DNA from: Pseudomonas putida W15Oct28
GTDB lineage: Bacteria > Pseudomonadota > Gammaproteobacteria > Pseudomonadales > Pseudomonadaceae
DNA: 37,568 bases
Assembly (NCBI RefSeq): GCF_000708715.2
Contig: NZ_JENB01000050.1
Location: 1 to 37,568 of the forward strand
Direction: 5' to 3'
Below the pieces are notes generated by a model. It was not told the origin of the DNA, ran no database searches, and was given only the letters and a program-made list of their open reading frames with translations. A program made the translations under genes and the position numbers. Positions 17,242-24,918 of the stretch are shown piece by piece. Within the stretch, counting starts at the first letter, position 1. Every line of letters starts with the position of its first letter.

Positions 17242-18668
17242 AACAGCTGATCCTGGCCGGCCTGTGCCTGTCGTTGGGGGCCTGCATGATGGTCGGGCCC
17301 GACTATGAGGTGCCAAAGGACGCGGCGGTGCAACGCAACGACCTGAATGGCCCGCTGCGCCAGGATGCCGACAGCGTGGTTTCGGCGCCGGTGCCCGAGG
17401 ACTGGTGGCAGCTGTATCAGGATCAGCGGCTGAACGAGCTGGTGCGTCAGGCCCTGAGTGCCAACACCGAACTGCGCGTGGCGGCGGCCAACATCGCCAA
17501 GGCCCGGGCCCAGGTGGAAGTGGCCGAATCGCAAGGTGGCTTCAACGGCGGTGTCAAACTTGGCGCCCAGCGCCTGCAGGAGTCGGGCGAAGCCTTCCTG
17601 CTGCCGGAAAAAGTGCCGGTGGCCAACATCGGCGAGGCCATCATCAGTGCCTCGTACCAGTTCGACCTGTGGGGCACCTTCAAGCGCGGCACTGAGGCTG
17701 CCAAGGCCAATGCCGACGCGGTGCAGGCCGCTGCCGATACCGCCCGCATTACCCTGGTGGCGGATGTGGTCAAGGCCTATACCCAGGTGTGCTCGGCCAA
17801 CGAGGAACTCCACATCGCACGTGAGTCGCTCGACCTGCAGGAACAGAGCGTGACGCTCAACCAGCGCCTGCGCGATGCCGGCCGCGGTGATGAAACCCAG
17901 GTCACCCGTTCACAGACCCAGTTCAAATCCTTGCGTGCCGAACTGCCCCGCTTCAAGGCTGAGCGAGAAACCGGCATGTACACCCTGGCGGCGTTGCTCG
18001 CCAAGCCGGTGGACAAGTTGCCTGCCGGGACTGCCGATTGTGCCGAACTGCCGCACCTGAACCAGCTGGTGCCGGTGGGTGATGGCGCCGCCCTGCTCAA
18101 GCGCCGCCCCGACGTGCGCCAGGCCGAACGCCAGCTGGCTGCAGCCACCGCGTACATCGGCGTTGCCACCGGCGCGCTGTACCCGGACATCAGCATTGGT
18201 GCCCAGGTCGGCACCATCGGTATTCTCGAAAACCTTGGCGAGCCTGCGACCAACCGTTGGGGCTTCGGCCCGCAGGTCAGCTGGAGCATCCCCACCAACG
18301 GCACCCGTGCGCGCATTCGCATGGCCGAAGCCTCTACCCAGGCGGCGTTGGCCAACTTCGATGGTGTGGTGCTGAACGCCATACGCGAAACCCAGACCCG
18401 CCTGGCGCAGTACAGCGCCCTGCTGGACCGGCGCGATGCGCTGGCCGAGGCGGAAAAGTCGGCCAAGGAAGCAGCAGACCAGACCCACCGGTATTACCAA
18501 GCAGGGCGAGAATCGTTCCTGGCGGACTTGCAGGCGACGCGCACTTACACCGTCATGCGTGCGCAACTGGCAGCAGCCAATAGTCAGGTAGCCATGGGAC
18601 AGATTGGGGTGTTTCTGGCGTTGGGTGGGGGCTGGAAGGCCGGTACGGCTGACCAGTCACGCCCATAG
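17238..18668 (+). CDS. Outer-membrane efflux lipoprotein (NodT/OprM family)
   Basis: A 476-aa outer-membrane channel subunit. The signal peptide ends in a lipobox (SLGAC, Cys16), so it is a lipoprotein. Two OEP repeats follow, with typical lines WWQLYQDQRLNELVRQALSA, NTELRVAAANIAKARAQVEV, ASYQFDLWGTFKRGTEAAKA, LLKRRPDVRQAERQLAAATA and IGVATGALYPDISIGAQVG. It is the last gene of the five-gene operon and overlaps the HlyD gene by 4 nt, so the pump has its own dedicated outer-membrane exit. No clear terminator hairpin follows. Confidence 0.93.
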   Translation: MKQLILAGLCLSLGACMMVGPDYEVPKDAAVQRNDLNGPLRQDADSVVSAPVPEDWWQLYQDQRLNELVRQALSANTELRVAAANIAKARAQVEVAESQGGFNGGVKLGAQRLQESGEAFLLPEKVPVANIGEAIISASYQFDLWGTFKRGTEAAKANADAVQAAADTARITLVADVVKAYTQVCSANEELHIARESLDLQEQSVTLNQRLRDAGRGDETQVTRSQTQFKSLRAELPRFKAERETGMYTLAALLAKPVDKLPAGTADCAELPHLNQLVPVGDGAALLKRRPDVRQAERQLAAATAYIGVATGALYPDISIGAQVGTIGILENLGEPATNRWGFGPQVSWSIPTNGTRARIRMAEASTQAALANFDGVVLNAIRETQTRLAQYSALLDRRDALAEAEKSAKEAADQTHRYYQAGRESFLADLQATRTYTVMRAQLAAANSQVAMGQIGVFLALGGGWKAGTADQSRP

Positions 18669-18709
18669 TTCTACTAGTTACTTGACCGTTTAAGAGTTCG
18701 TCATGCTCC

Positions 18710-18725
18710 GCCTGACTTAACAGGC
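18710..18725 (+). other. Small hairpin next to the RHS gene's ribosome site
   Basis: GCCTG-ACTTAA-CAGGC forms a perfect 5-bp stem with a 6-nt loop, ending just before AGGTGGAAC and the ATG at 18735. It could partly mask the ribosome site. Short, so chance is possible. Confidence 0.3.
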
Positions 18726-18734
18726 AGGTGGAAC

Positions 18735-19523
18735 ATGGAAAAAGTTACGTGTGGTATCTCTGATTGCATCGTGGAAGGGCAGGCTGGCCCTTTTTGTGCA
18801 AAGTCCAGCTACGCGCCTTACGGGTTCGATGCTACCCAGCCAGTCGGGGTGCCGGGCTTCAATGGACAGCCTCGTGACCGGGTGACCGGGTGTTATCTAC
18901 TAGGCGCCGGCTACCGGGCCTTCAACCCTGTGCTGATGCGCTTCAATAGCCCGGACAGCTGGAGCCCGTTCGGCGAAGGCGGTTGGAATAGCTATGCCTA
19001 TGTGTCGTGTGACCCCATCAACCACAGTGATCCAACGGGGCATATTAAGTACCCTCAGCGACCACTGTCGCTGCAGATACCCCCCAAACAGGCATTGAAT
19101 TCGCCACCCGGATCGCACAGTGCTCCTGTTTTAGCGTCACCCTCGCCGAGTCGGCCGCCATCGAGTGCGTCAAGCTCCTCCGGAGGGCGCGCACCCAGCA
19201 GTGGGCAGTACAGTTCTCAAATATCGTGGAGCTCCAGCGCATCTTCAGGCTCCAGCAAGGGGTGGGCATTAGACAAATCCAACGCCACCTTCAAAGAGCT
19301 GACCAAGTCCGAACAGAAAGTATTTGATGTTTTCCAGAACGCCATACACCACTTTGGCATGTCTCCCAAAGACGCTTCAATGTTGGCGGGTGCCAGTAAC
19401 TATAAATTGCTGCCCAACAATAAAGTCGACAATTTCCAGATTCGCCTCGGCCAAGGGCAGCGGGTATCAGGTGAAATCGAAGGTAAGACAGCGATCATTC
19501 GTCAGGTAGGTGGGCATACATGA
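18735..19523 (+). CDS. Orphan RHS-core protein with variable C-terminal domain (toxin-like)
   Basis: A 262-aa protein with no signal peptide. Residues ~27-103 are the RHS-repeat-associated core (PGFNGQPRDRVTGCYLLGAG, YRAFNPVLMRFNSPDSWSPF, WNSYAYVSCDPINHSDPTGH), the part that sits just before the toxin in full-length RHS proteins. A Ser/Pro-rich linker (~104-175) leads to an 85-residue C-terminus (KGWALDKSNATFKELTKSEQ to VGGHT). Its last strands, FQIRLGQGQRVSGEIEGKTA then IIRQVGGHT, look somewhat like the end of RelE/ParE folds; this is only suggestive. There is no long RHS gene, VgrG, type VI or recognisable immunity gene beside it. Base composition after ~19060 is less GC-rich than the neighbours. 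Stand-alone mini-RHS genes are common in P. putida relatives; their role is unknown. Confidence 0.82.
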   Translation: MEKVTCGISDCIVEGQAGPFCAKSSYAPYGFDATQPVGVPGFNGQPRDRVTGCYLLGAGYRAFNPVLMRFNSPDSWSPFGEGGWNSYAYVSCDPINHSDPTGHIKYPQRPLSLQIPPKQALNSPPGSHSAPVLASPSPSRPPSSASSSSGGRAPSSGQYSSQISWSSSASSGSSKGWALDKSNATFKELTKSEQKVFDVFQNAIHHFGMSPKDASMLAGASNYKLLPNNKVDNFQIRLGQGQRVSGEIEGKTAIIRQVGGHT

Positions 19524-19643
19524 CACCGCCGGCGATCCGAGGGCAAAGCCACCGGCCTGTCCATCCCGCTTCATCAGATTTGTAGCAAGATTTTTCATGA
19601 AATCCGCCCAGCACCCTTGAGGGAAGCCAAGTCGGAGTGAACA

Positions 19644-21587
19644 ATGTTCTCTTTCGCATTCCCTTCGAGACTGGCCATGAAAACCCGTTCCCGTCTGTTC
19701 GCCTGGCTGCCGGCTATTTTGCTCGGCCCGGTGCTGGCGCTGTGCAGCACCTTGGCGCTGGCCGAGTCCCCCGCCGAGGCCGCCAAGGCCCTGCACCTGC
19801 TGGATTACATTGGTGCCGACTACCCGCCGACCGTGCAAGACGGCAAGGTGGTCGACGCTGGCGAATACCGCGAGCAACAGGAGTTCAGCGCGGTATTGGC
19901 CGAGCTGGTCAAAAGCCTGCCCGCAAATACCGAGCAAGGCGCTCTTGAGCAGGGCGTCCAGGCGTTGCGCCAGGCCATTGATCAGCGCCAGGAAGGCACG
20001 GCGGTCGCCAGGCAAGCCCGCCAACTGGGTGCGCGCCTGGCAGTCGCCTACGAGGTCAGCCAGGCCCCGGTGATCACCCCGGACCCGGCCCGTGGCGCGT
20101 CGCTGTACGCGCAAAACTGCTCGATCTGCCACGGCGACACCGGCGCAGGCGACGGCCCGGCAGGCGTGGGCCTGGAGCCTGCACCCGCCAACCTGCGCGA
20201 TGTCGCACGCCTTGACCAGTTGAGCCTGTTCGACCTCTATAACACCCTGGCCTTGGGCATCGACGGTACCGAGATGCCGTCCTTCGCCGACCAGCTTGAT
20301 GACCGCCAGCGGTGGGATGTGGCCGCCTACATCGCCAGCTTCACCGCCAACCCGGAAGCCGGCAAAGGCGACAAGACCTGGAACATCGCCGACCTGGCTC
20401 GGCAGACCCCGGCCGAAGTCGCCGCCAACGAAGGCAATGCGGTTGTAGACGCTTTCCGCGCCCAGCGCGCCCAGCCGCCGCAGGTAAAGCGTGGGCCGGC
20501 GCAATTGCTGGAATACACCGCTACCACTCTGGACAAGAGCCTGGCCGCCTACCGCGCAGGTGATCACGACCAGGCCTATGACTTGTCGGTAGCGGCTTAT
20601 CTCGAAGGCTTCGAGCTGGTGGAAAGCTCGCTGGACAACATTGACGCCAATGCGCGCAAGGACACCGAAAAATCCCTGATGGCCTACCGCCAATCGCTGC
20701 AGGACGGGCTGTCCGTGGCCCAGGCCGAGCAGCGTCTGGCTGAAGCCAAAAGCAAGCTCGACCAGGCCGCCAAGCTGTTGGGCAGCGATGGCCTGAGCTG
20801 GTCGCTGAGCTATATCTCCGGTTTGCTGATCTTGCTGCGCGAAGGTCTTGAGGCGATTCTGGTACTGGCGGCGATCCTCGCCTTCCTGCGCAACACCGGG
20901 CAGCAGTCGGCGGTCCGCAGCGTCAACATCGGTTGGGGCTTGGCGCTGGTTGCCGGCTTCGCCACCTGGGCGCTGGCGGCCTATGTGATCGATGTGGGCG
21001 GCGCCCAGCGCGAGCTGCTGGAAGGCTGCACGGCATTGTTTGCTGCGGTGATGGTGTTGTGGCTCGGCGTGTGGATGCATGACCGCCGTCATGCCGCCGC
21101 CTGGCAGAACTACATCAAGAGCAGCCTGGTCAGCGGCGGCGGGCGTTTCGGCTTCGCCCTGCTGGCGTTTTTCTCGGTGTACCGCGAACTGTTCGAAGTG
21201 ATCCTGTTCTACGAAACCCTGTGGCTGCAGGCAGGCCCTGCCGGGCACCAGGCGGTGCTGGCGGGTGGCGCCACGGCGCTGGTGCTGTTGGTGGGGTTGG
21301 CCTGGGTGATCCTGCGGGGCTCTGCGAAGCTGCCGCTTTCGCTGTTCTTCAGCATCAACGCCGCGTTGCTGTGTGCGCTGTCGGTGGTGTTCGCCGGGCA
21401 TGGCGTGAAGGCGCTGCAAGAGGCCGGGGTGCTGGGCACACGGCCGGTGGCGTTCTTCGAGTTCGACTGGCTGGGGATTCACGCTGATGCCTACTCGCTG
21501 TCGGCACAGGCGGTGGCCTTGCTGGCCATCGTGTTTCTGTACGGGCGCTCGTGGCTGACGGAAAAACGCAGGGCTACGGCCAACTGA
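19644..21587 (+). CDS. Cytochrome c - FTR1 family iron permease fusion
   Basis: A 647-aa fusion. An N-terminal signal peptide ends near ALAESPAEA. A c-type cytochrome domain (~145-240) follows, with one haem site CSICH and a distal Met in GTEMPSF. A helical periplasmic region leads to an FTR1 permease domain (~385-640) with about seven membrane segments. The two FTR1 REXXE motifs are present as REGLE and RELFE. FTR1 permeases import iron coupled to its oxidation, so the fused cytochrome may take electrons from Fe(II) (inference). The ATG at 19644 has GGAG 7 nt upstream. A second ATG at 19677, nearer the signal peptide, is possible. It is monocistronic and followed by a REP pair. Confidence 0.9.
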   Translation: MFSFAFPSRLAMKTRSRLFAWLPAILLGPVLALCSTLALAESPAEAAKALHLLDYIGADYPPTVQDGKVVDAGEYREQQEFSAVLAELVKSLPANTEQGALEQGVQALRQAIDQRQEGTAVARQARQLGARLAVAYEVSQAPVITPDPARGASLYAQNCSICHGDTGAGDGPAGVGLEPAPANLRDVARLDQLSLFDLYNTLALGIDGTEMPSFADQLDDRQRWDVAAYIASFTANPEAGKGDKTWNIADLARQTPAEVAANEGNAVVDAFRAQRAQPPQVKRGPAQLLEYTATTLDKSLAAYRAGDHDQAYDLSVAAYLEGFELVESSLDNIDANARKDTEKSLMAYRQSLQDGLSVAQAEQRLAEAKSKLDQAAKLLGSDGLSWSLSYISGLLILLREGLEAILVLAAILAFLRNTGQQSAVRSVNIGWGLALVAGFATWALAAYVIDVGGAQRELLEGCTALFAAVMVLWLGVWMHDRRHAAAWQNYIKSSLVSGGGRFGFALLAFFSVYRELFEVILFYETLWLQAGPAGHQAVLAGGATALVLLVGLAWVILRGSAKLPLSLFFSINAALLCALSVVFAGHGVKALQEAGVLGTRPVAFFEFDWLGIHADAYSLSAQAVALLAIVFLYGRSWLTEKRRATAN

Positions 21588-21606
21588 TCGGGGCCTGCGC
21601 GGTCTC

Positions 21607-21723
21607 TGTGGGAGCGGCCTTGTGTCGCGACAGGGCCGCAAGGCGGCCCCGGCAACTTATGCAGCGGCGCTGTAAAAGTGGGGCCGCTGTGCGGCCCTTT
21701 CGCGACACAAGGCCGCTCCTACA
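21607..21723. repeat. REP inverted pair (GGCCTTGTGTCGCG type)
   Basis: The left arm starts TGTGGGAGCGGCCTTGTGTC and the right arm ends CGACACAAGGCCGCTCCTAC. This is the same family as 7228-7344 and 32093-32214. It lies between convergent genes (FTR1 permease and the TIGR02647 protein) and may end both transcripts. Confidence 0.9.
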
Positions 21724-21740
21724 ACGACCGAGAAAGCCAT

Positions 21741-21986
21741 TCAGGCCGGTTGTGGCGCCTTGAGAATGTTCTGCAGCAACTGGACACTTTCGACGGCGTC
21801 ATGGCCCAGGCTGGTCAGGTAGCCGCCATCGGGTTGATCGGTCAGCCCCTTTTCATGCAGGCGTTGCGCAGCAGAGACCAGGGTAGCGGGGGCGTTGCTG
21901 TTTATCTTGATGCCTTCCTGGCTGCTATCGTGTTTGAACAGCGCGAGTACTTCCAGTTCAGCGATCAGATCGGGGGTAAAGGACAT
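21741..21986 (-). CDS. TIGR02647 family conserved protein
   Basis: An 81-aa protein, MSFTPDLIAELEVLALFKHD and onward, matching the gammaproteobacterial TIGR02647 family as I remember it. It is mainly helical, with a winged-helix-like look (TLVSAAQRLHEKGLTDQPDG, GYLTSLGHDA), so DNA binding is possible but unproven. The ATG at 21986 has AGGAG 6 nt upstream; the frame extends 14 codons further without support. It lies 69 nt downstream of another small gene on the same strand and may be co-transcribed with it. Function unknown. Confidence 0.85.
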   Translation of the reverse strand: MSFTPDLIAELEVLALFKHDSSQEGIKINSNAPATLVSAAQRLHEKGLTDQPDGGYLTSLGHDAVESVQLLQNILKAPQPA

Positions 21987-22055
21987 GGCGACTCCTGACT
22001 TCCAGACAAGGATGGCGGCACTGCACACAGTGCCTGACCTAGGAGTGTAGACGGG

Positions 22056-22355
22056 TTATTCGTCGTCGCCTTGATCCATCTCAGGTGGCAGCTCTGGCAG
22101 CGCGCGCAAGGCGTTCTCGTACCACTCGCCGTCGAACGCGCGGTCTTCCACCAGCATGTTGTCGATCTCGAAGGCCAGCACATGGGCCATCAGGTTGAGG
22201 ATGTCCTCGCGCTCGTAACCGACCAGGGTCAGCTTGTTGAAGGTGGCCTTGGCCGCAGGCGGCTCGCCGCTTTCAATCTGGTTTTCGATGGCCTGGGTCA
22301 GTGTCGCCTCGGCGAAGGCTTCGTCGTCATTGTCGATGTCGGTGGGCTCGCTCAT
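22056..22355 (-). CDS. Small acidic conserved hypothetical protein
   Basis: A 99-aa very acidic protein (MSEPTDIDNDDEAFAEATLT to EMDQGDDE). The middle, NKLTLVGYEREDILNLMAHV then LAFEIDNMLV, looks like a helical domain. No catalytic motif, signal peptide or membrane segment is seen. I do not recognise a named family. AGGAG lies 7 nt before the ATG at 22355. It is the first gene of a probable two-gene unit with the TIGR02647 gene and is divergent from the GST gene. Confidence 0.75.
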   Translation of the reverse strand: MSEPTDIDNDDEAFAEATLTQAIENQIESGEPPAAKATFNKLTLVGYEREDILNLMAHVLAFEIDNMLVEDRAFDGEWYENALRALPELPPEMDQGDDE

Positions 22356-22402
22356 GGCGGTACTCCTGTGATGGGATGCACAGTGTGCCACGCCCGTGGC
22401 GG

Positions 22403-22463
22403 CAATGCCCGGGCATTGACGGGGTGCATGACGCTGGTCAGCGGCGGGCGATCGGTCTATAAA
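22403..22463 (+). promoter_or_regulatory. Palindrome and likely promoter ahead of the GST gene
   Basis: A perfect 16-bp palindrome, CAATGCCCGGGCATTG, occupies 22403-22418. Downstream lies a sigma70-like pair: TGGTCA (22435-22440), 17 nt, TATAAA (22458-22463). The palindrome is upstream of the -35 in the divergent region shared with the small acidic protein gene, so it could serve either gene. No regulator is assigned. Confidence 0.45.
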
Positions 22464-22502
22464 AGCCGGGCCAACCCCTTACGGCCTGGAGGCTGTTACC
22501 TC

Positions 22503-23165
22503 ATGCTCAAGCTCTACGGATTCTCGGTCAGCAACTACTACAACATGGTCAAGCTGGCCCTGCTGGAAAAAGGCCTGCCCTTCGAGGAAGTCACCTTCTA
22601 TGGCGGCCAGGCGCCACAGGCGCTGGAAGTGAGCCCGCGGGGCAAGGTGCCGGCGCTGCAGACCGAACACGGCTACCTCAGCGAAACCAGTGTGATCCTC
22701 GACTACATCGAACAGACCCAGGGCGGCAAGCCACTGCTGCCGGCCGACCCGTTCGAGCAGGCAAAGGTGCGTGAGCTGCTCAAGGAAATCGAGTTGTACA
22801 TCGAGCTGCCGGCCCGTACTTGCTATGCCGAGTCATTCTTTGGCATGTCGGTTGAGCCGTTGGTCAAAGAGAAAGCGCGTGCCGATTTGCTGGCCGGCTT
22901 TGCCACCCTCAAACGCAACGGTCGCTTTGCGCCGTTTGTGGCAGGTGAGCAGATGACGCTGGCAGACCTGATGTTCTGCTTCTCGGTCGACCTGGCGTAC
23001 GCCGTGGGCAAGAAAGTGCTGAACATCGACTTGCTGGCGGAATTCCCGCAGGCCAAGGCATTGCTGCAACTGATGGGCGAGAACCCGCACATGGCGCGGA
23101 TCCTGGCGGACAAGGAGGCGGCGATGCCAGCCTTCATGGAGATGATTCGTAGCGGTAAACGCTGA
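22503..23165 (+). CDS. Glutathione S-transferase family protein
   Basis: A 220-aa cytosolic GST. The N-terminal thioredoxin-like domain (1-78) includes MLKLYGFSVSNYYNMVKLAL, the cis-Pro motif GKVPAL and the glutathione-binding SETSVILDYIEQ. An all-helical C-terminal domain follows, with the N-capping-type motif MTLADLMFCF. A specific reaction cannot be deduced; stress or detoxification conjugation is typical. GGAGG lies 10 nt before the ATG. The frame is open far upstream across the divergent small gene, but only this start has a ribosome site and matches GST length. It is convergent with argH. Confidence 0.92.
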   Translation: MLKLYGFSVSNYYNMVKLALLEKGLPFEEVTFYGGQAPQALEVSPRGKVPALQTEHGYLSETSVILDYIEQTQGGKPLLPADPFEQAKVRELLKEIELYIELPARTCYAESFFGMSVEPLVKEKARADLLAGFATLKRNGRFAPFVAGEQMTLADLMFCFSVDLAYAVGKKVLNIDLLAEFPQAKALLQLMGENPHMARILADKEAAMPAFMEMIRSGKR

Positions 23166-23181
23166 GTCTGGTGTTGAGCCC

Positions 23182-23218
23182 TTCGCGGGCACGCCCGCGA
23201 ACGAGGGCGAAGCCCTCG
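23182..23218. terminator. Two adjacent hairpins between GST and argH (two-way terminator)
   Basis: The first is TTCGCGGGC-AC-GCCCGCGAA (23182-23201), made of REP core sequence. The second is CGAGGGC-GAA-GCCCTCG (23202-23218). Both stems are perfect and directly abut. Lying between convergent genes with 62 nt of spacing, they probably stop transcription from both sides. Confidence 0.6.
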
Positions 23219-23227
23219 CAATGGGCC

Positions 23228-24622
23228 TTAGCGCGAAGCCAGCAGGGCCTTGCCACGAACGACGGCAGCACGCACCTGCGCCGGCGCCGTACCACCAATG
23301 TGGTCACGGGCGTTCACCGAGCCTTCCAGGGTCAGCACGGCAAACACGTCCTGCTCGATCTGGTCGCTGAACTGGCGCAGTTCGTCCAGGCTCATCTCGG
23401 CCAGGTCTTTACCGGTGTCCACACCATACTTCACCGCGTGGCCAACGATTTCGTGGCAGTCACGGAACGGCAGACCACGGCGTACCAGGTAGTCGGCCAG
23501 GTCGGTCGCGGTGGAGAAACCGCGCAGGGCCGCTTCACGCATGATGGCGTGCTTTGGCTTGATCGCCGGGATCATGTCGGCAAAGGCACGCAGCGAGTCG
23601 CGCAGGGTGTCGGCAGCGTCGAACAGCGGCTCCTTGTCTTCCTGGTTGTCCTTGTTGTAGGCCAGCGGCTGGCCTTTCATCAGGGTCAGCAGACCGGTGA
23701 GGGCGCCGAACACGCGGCCGCTCTTGCCACGTACCAGCTCTGGCACGTCCGGGTTCTTTTTCTGCGGCATGATCGAGCTGCCGGTGCAGAAGCGGTCCGG
23801 CAGGTCGATGAACTGGAACTGCGCGCTGGTCCACAGCACCAGCTCTTCGGAGAAGCGCGACAGGTGCATCATCGCCACGCTGGCAGCGGCGCAGAATTCG
23901 ATGGCGAAGTCACGGTCCGACACGCCGTCCAGCGAGTTGCCGGCCACGGCTTCGAAGCCCAGCAGCTTGCAGGTGAGCTCGCGGTCGATCGGGTAGGTGG
24001 TGCCCGCCAGCGCGGCGCTGCCCAGGGGCATGCGGTTGGTGCGCTTGCGGCAGTCGACCAGGCGCTCGTAGTCGCGGCTGAGCATTTCGAACCAGGCCAG
24101 CAGGTGGTGGCCGAAGGTGACCGGCTGGGCCGTCTGCAGGTGGGTGAAACCGGGCATGATGGTTTCGGCTTCACGCTCGGCCTGCTCCAGCAGGCCCTGC
24201 TGCAAGCGGGTGATTTCGGCCAGAATCAGGTCGATTTCGTCGCGCAGCCACAGGCGGATATCGGTGGCCACCTGGTCGTTGCGGCTACGGCCGGTGTGCA
24301 GCTTCTTGCCAGTGATGCCGATGCGGTCGGTCAGGCGTGCTTCGATGTTCATGTGCACGTCTTCGAGGTCGACGCGCCAGTCGAAGTTGCCGGCTTCGAT
24401 TTCGCCCTGAATGGTCTTCAGGCCATCAACGATGGTGTCGCGCTCGGCATCGCTGAGCACGCCGACCTGCGCCAGCATGGTGGCATGGGCGATCGAACCC
24501 ATGATGTCGTGGCGGTACAGGCGCTTGTCGAAATCGACCGAGGCGGTGAAACGGGCGACGAAGGCGTCGACGGGCTCACTGAAGCGGCCGCCCCAGGACT
24601 GATTGGTCTTGTCGGTGCTCAT
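23228..24622 (-). CDS. argH: Argininosuccinate lyase
   Basis: A 464-aa enzyme that splits argininosuccinate into arginine and fumarate, the last step of arginine synthesis, as a cytosolic tetramer. Visible features are the N-terminal WGGRFSEPVDAFVARFTASV, the region HTGRSRNDQVATD, TIMPGFTHLQTAQPVTFGHH, and the fumarase/ASL signature GSSIMPQKKNPD. I chose the ATG at 24622 (MSTDKTNQSWGG), which gives the 464-residue length usual in Pseudomonas. An ATG four codons upstream (24634) is also in frame; neither has a strong ribosome site. It is divergent from algR and convergent with the GST gene. Confidence 0.97.
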   Translation of the reverse strand: MSTDKTNQSWGGRFSEPVDAFVARFTASVDFDKRLYRHDIMGSIAHATMLAQVGVLSDAERDTIVDGLKTIQGEIEAGNFDWRVDLEDVHMNIEARLTDRIGITGKKLHTGRSRNDQVATDIRLWLRDEIDLILAEITRLQQGLLEQAEREAETIMPGFTHLQTAQPVTFGHHLLAWFEMLSRDYERLVDCRKRTNRMPLGSAALAGTTYPIDRELTCKLLGFEAVAGNSLDGVSDRDFAIEFCAAASVAMMHLSRFSEELVLWTSAQFQFIDLPDRFCTGSSIMPQKKNPDVPELVRGKSGRVFGALTGLLTLMKGQPLAYNKDNQEDKEPLFDAADTLRDSLRAFADMIPAIKPKHAIMREAALRGFSTATDLADYLVRRGLPFRDCHEIVGHAVKYGVDTGKDLAEMSLDELRQFSDQIEQDVFAVLTLEGSVNARDHIGGTAPAQVRAAVVRGKALLASR

Positions 24623-24918
24623 GGATTCACTCATTGCAGGCGTGAACGAAAAAGTGGCGCCGATAATAGCAGGGTTGGGCTGGCTGCCGCAGGGCGCCGG
24701 TCGAGAGAAATGCCCGGAAAATGGCAGAGAAGGATTTTAAGGAATGAACGGCAGTGTTCCACGGACCGTCTACAGTTGGACAAAGGACTGGCAGTGAATC
24801 TGCCGTCCGAGTGAATCTTTGGCCATCGCACCGGTCTAGAGCGTGACCGCAGTGTCGCTCGAACCACACCTGTCTACGCTATACCTGTGCGAGACTCATT
24901 CAGGAATCCAGCGCAATT
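24623..24918. promoter_or_regulatory. argH-algR divergent intergenic region
   Basis: 296 bp with no credible gene on either strand. It must contain the promoters of argH and algR; TATACC at 24880-24885 is a possible algR -10 without a good -35. In P. aeruginosa the sensor kinase gene algZ/fimS lies here. I see no remnant of it by eye. Confidence 0.45.

Noticed and set aside
19467..21641. 724-codon minus-strand open frame opposite the FTR1 gene
   Set aside because: Its composition (Gln/Arg/His-rich, low complexity) is typical of antisense of a high-GC gene, while the plus strand has clear FTR1 and haem motifs.
23171..24814. 547-codon plus-strand open frame opposite argH
   Set aside because: Antisense of a well-conserved argH; no family motif and no ribosome site.
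24635..24918. Remnant of algZ/fimS in the argH-algR gap
   Set aside because: No kinase motif or long frame is visible on either strand; the gap looks like an ordinary promoter region.
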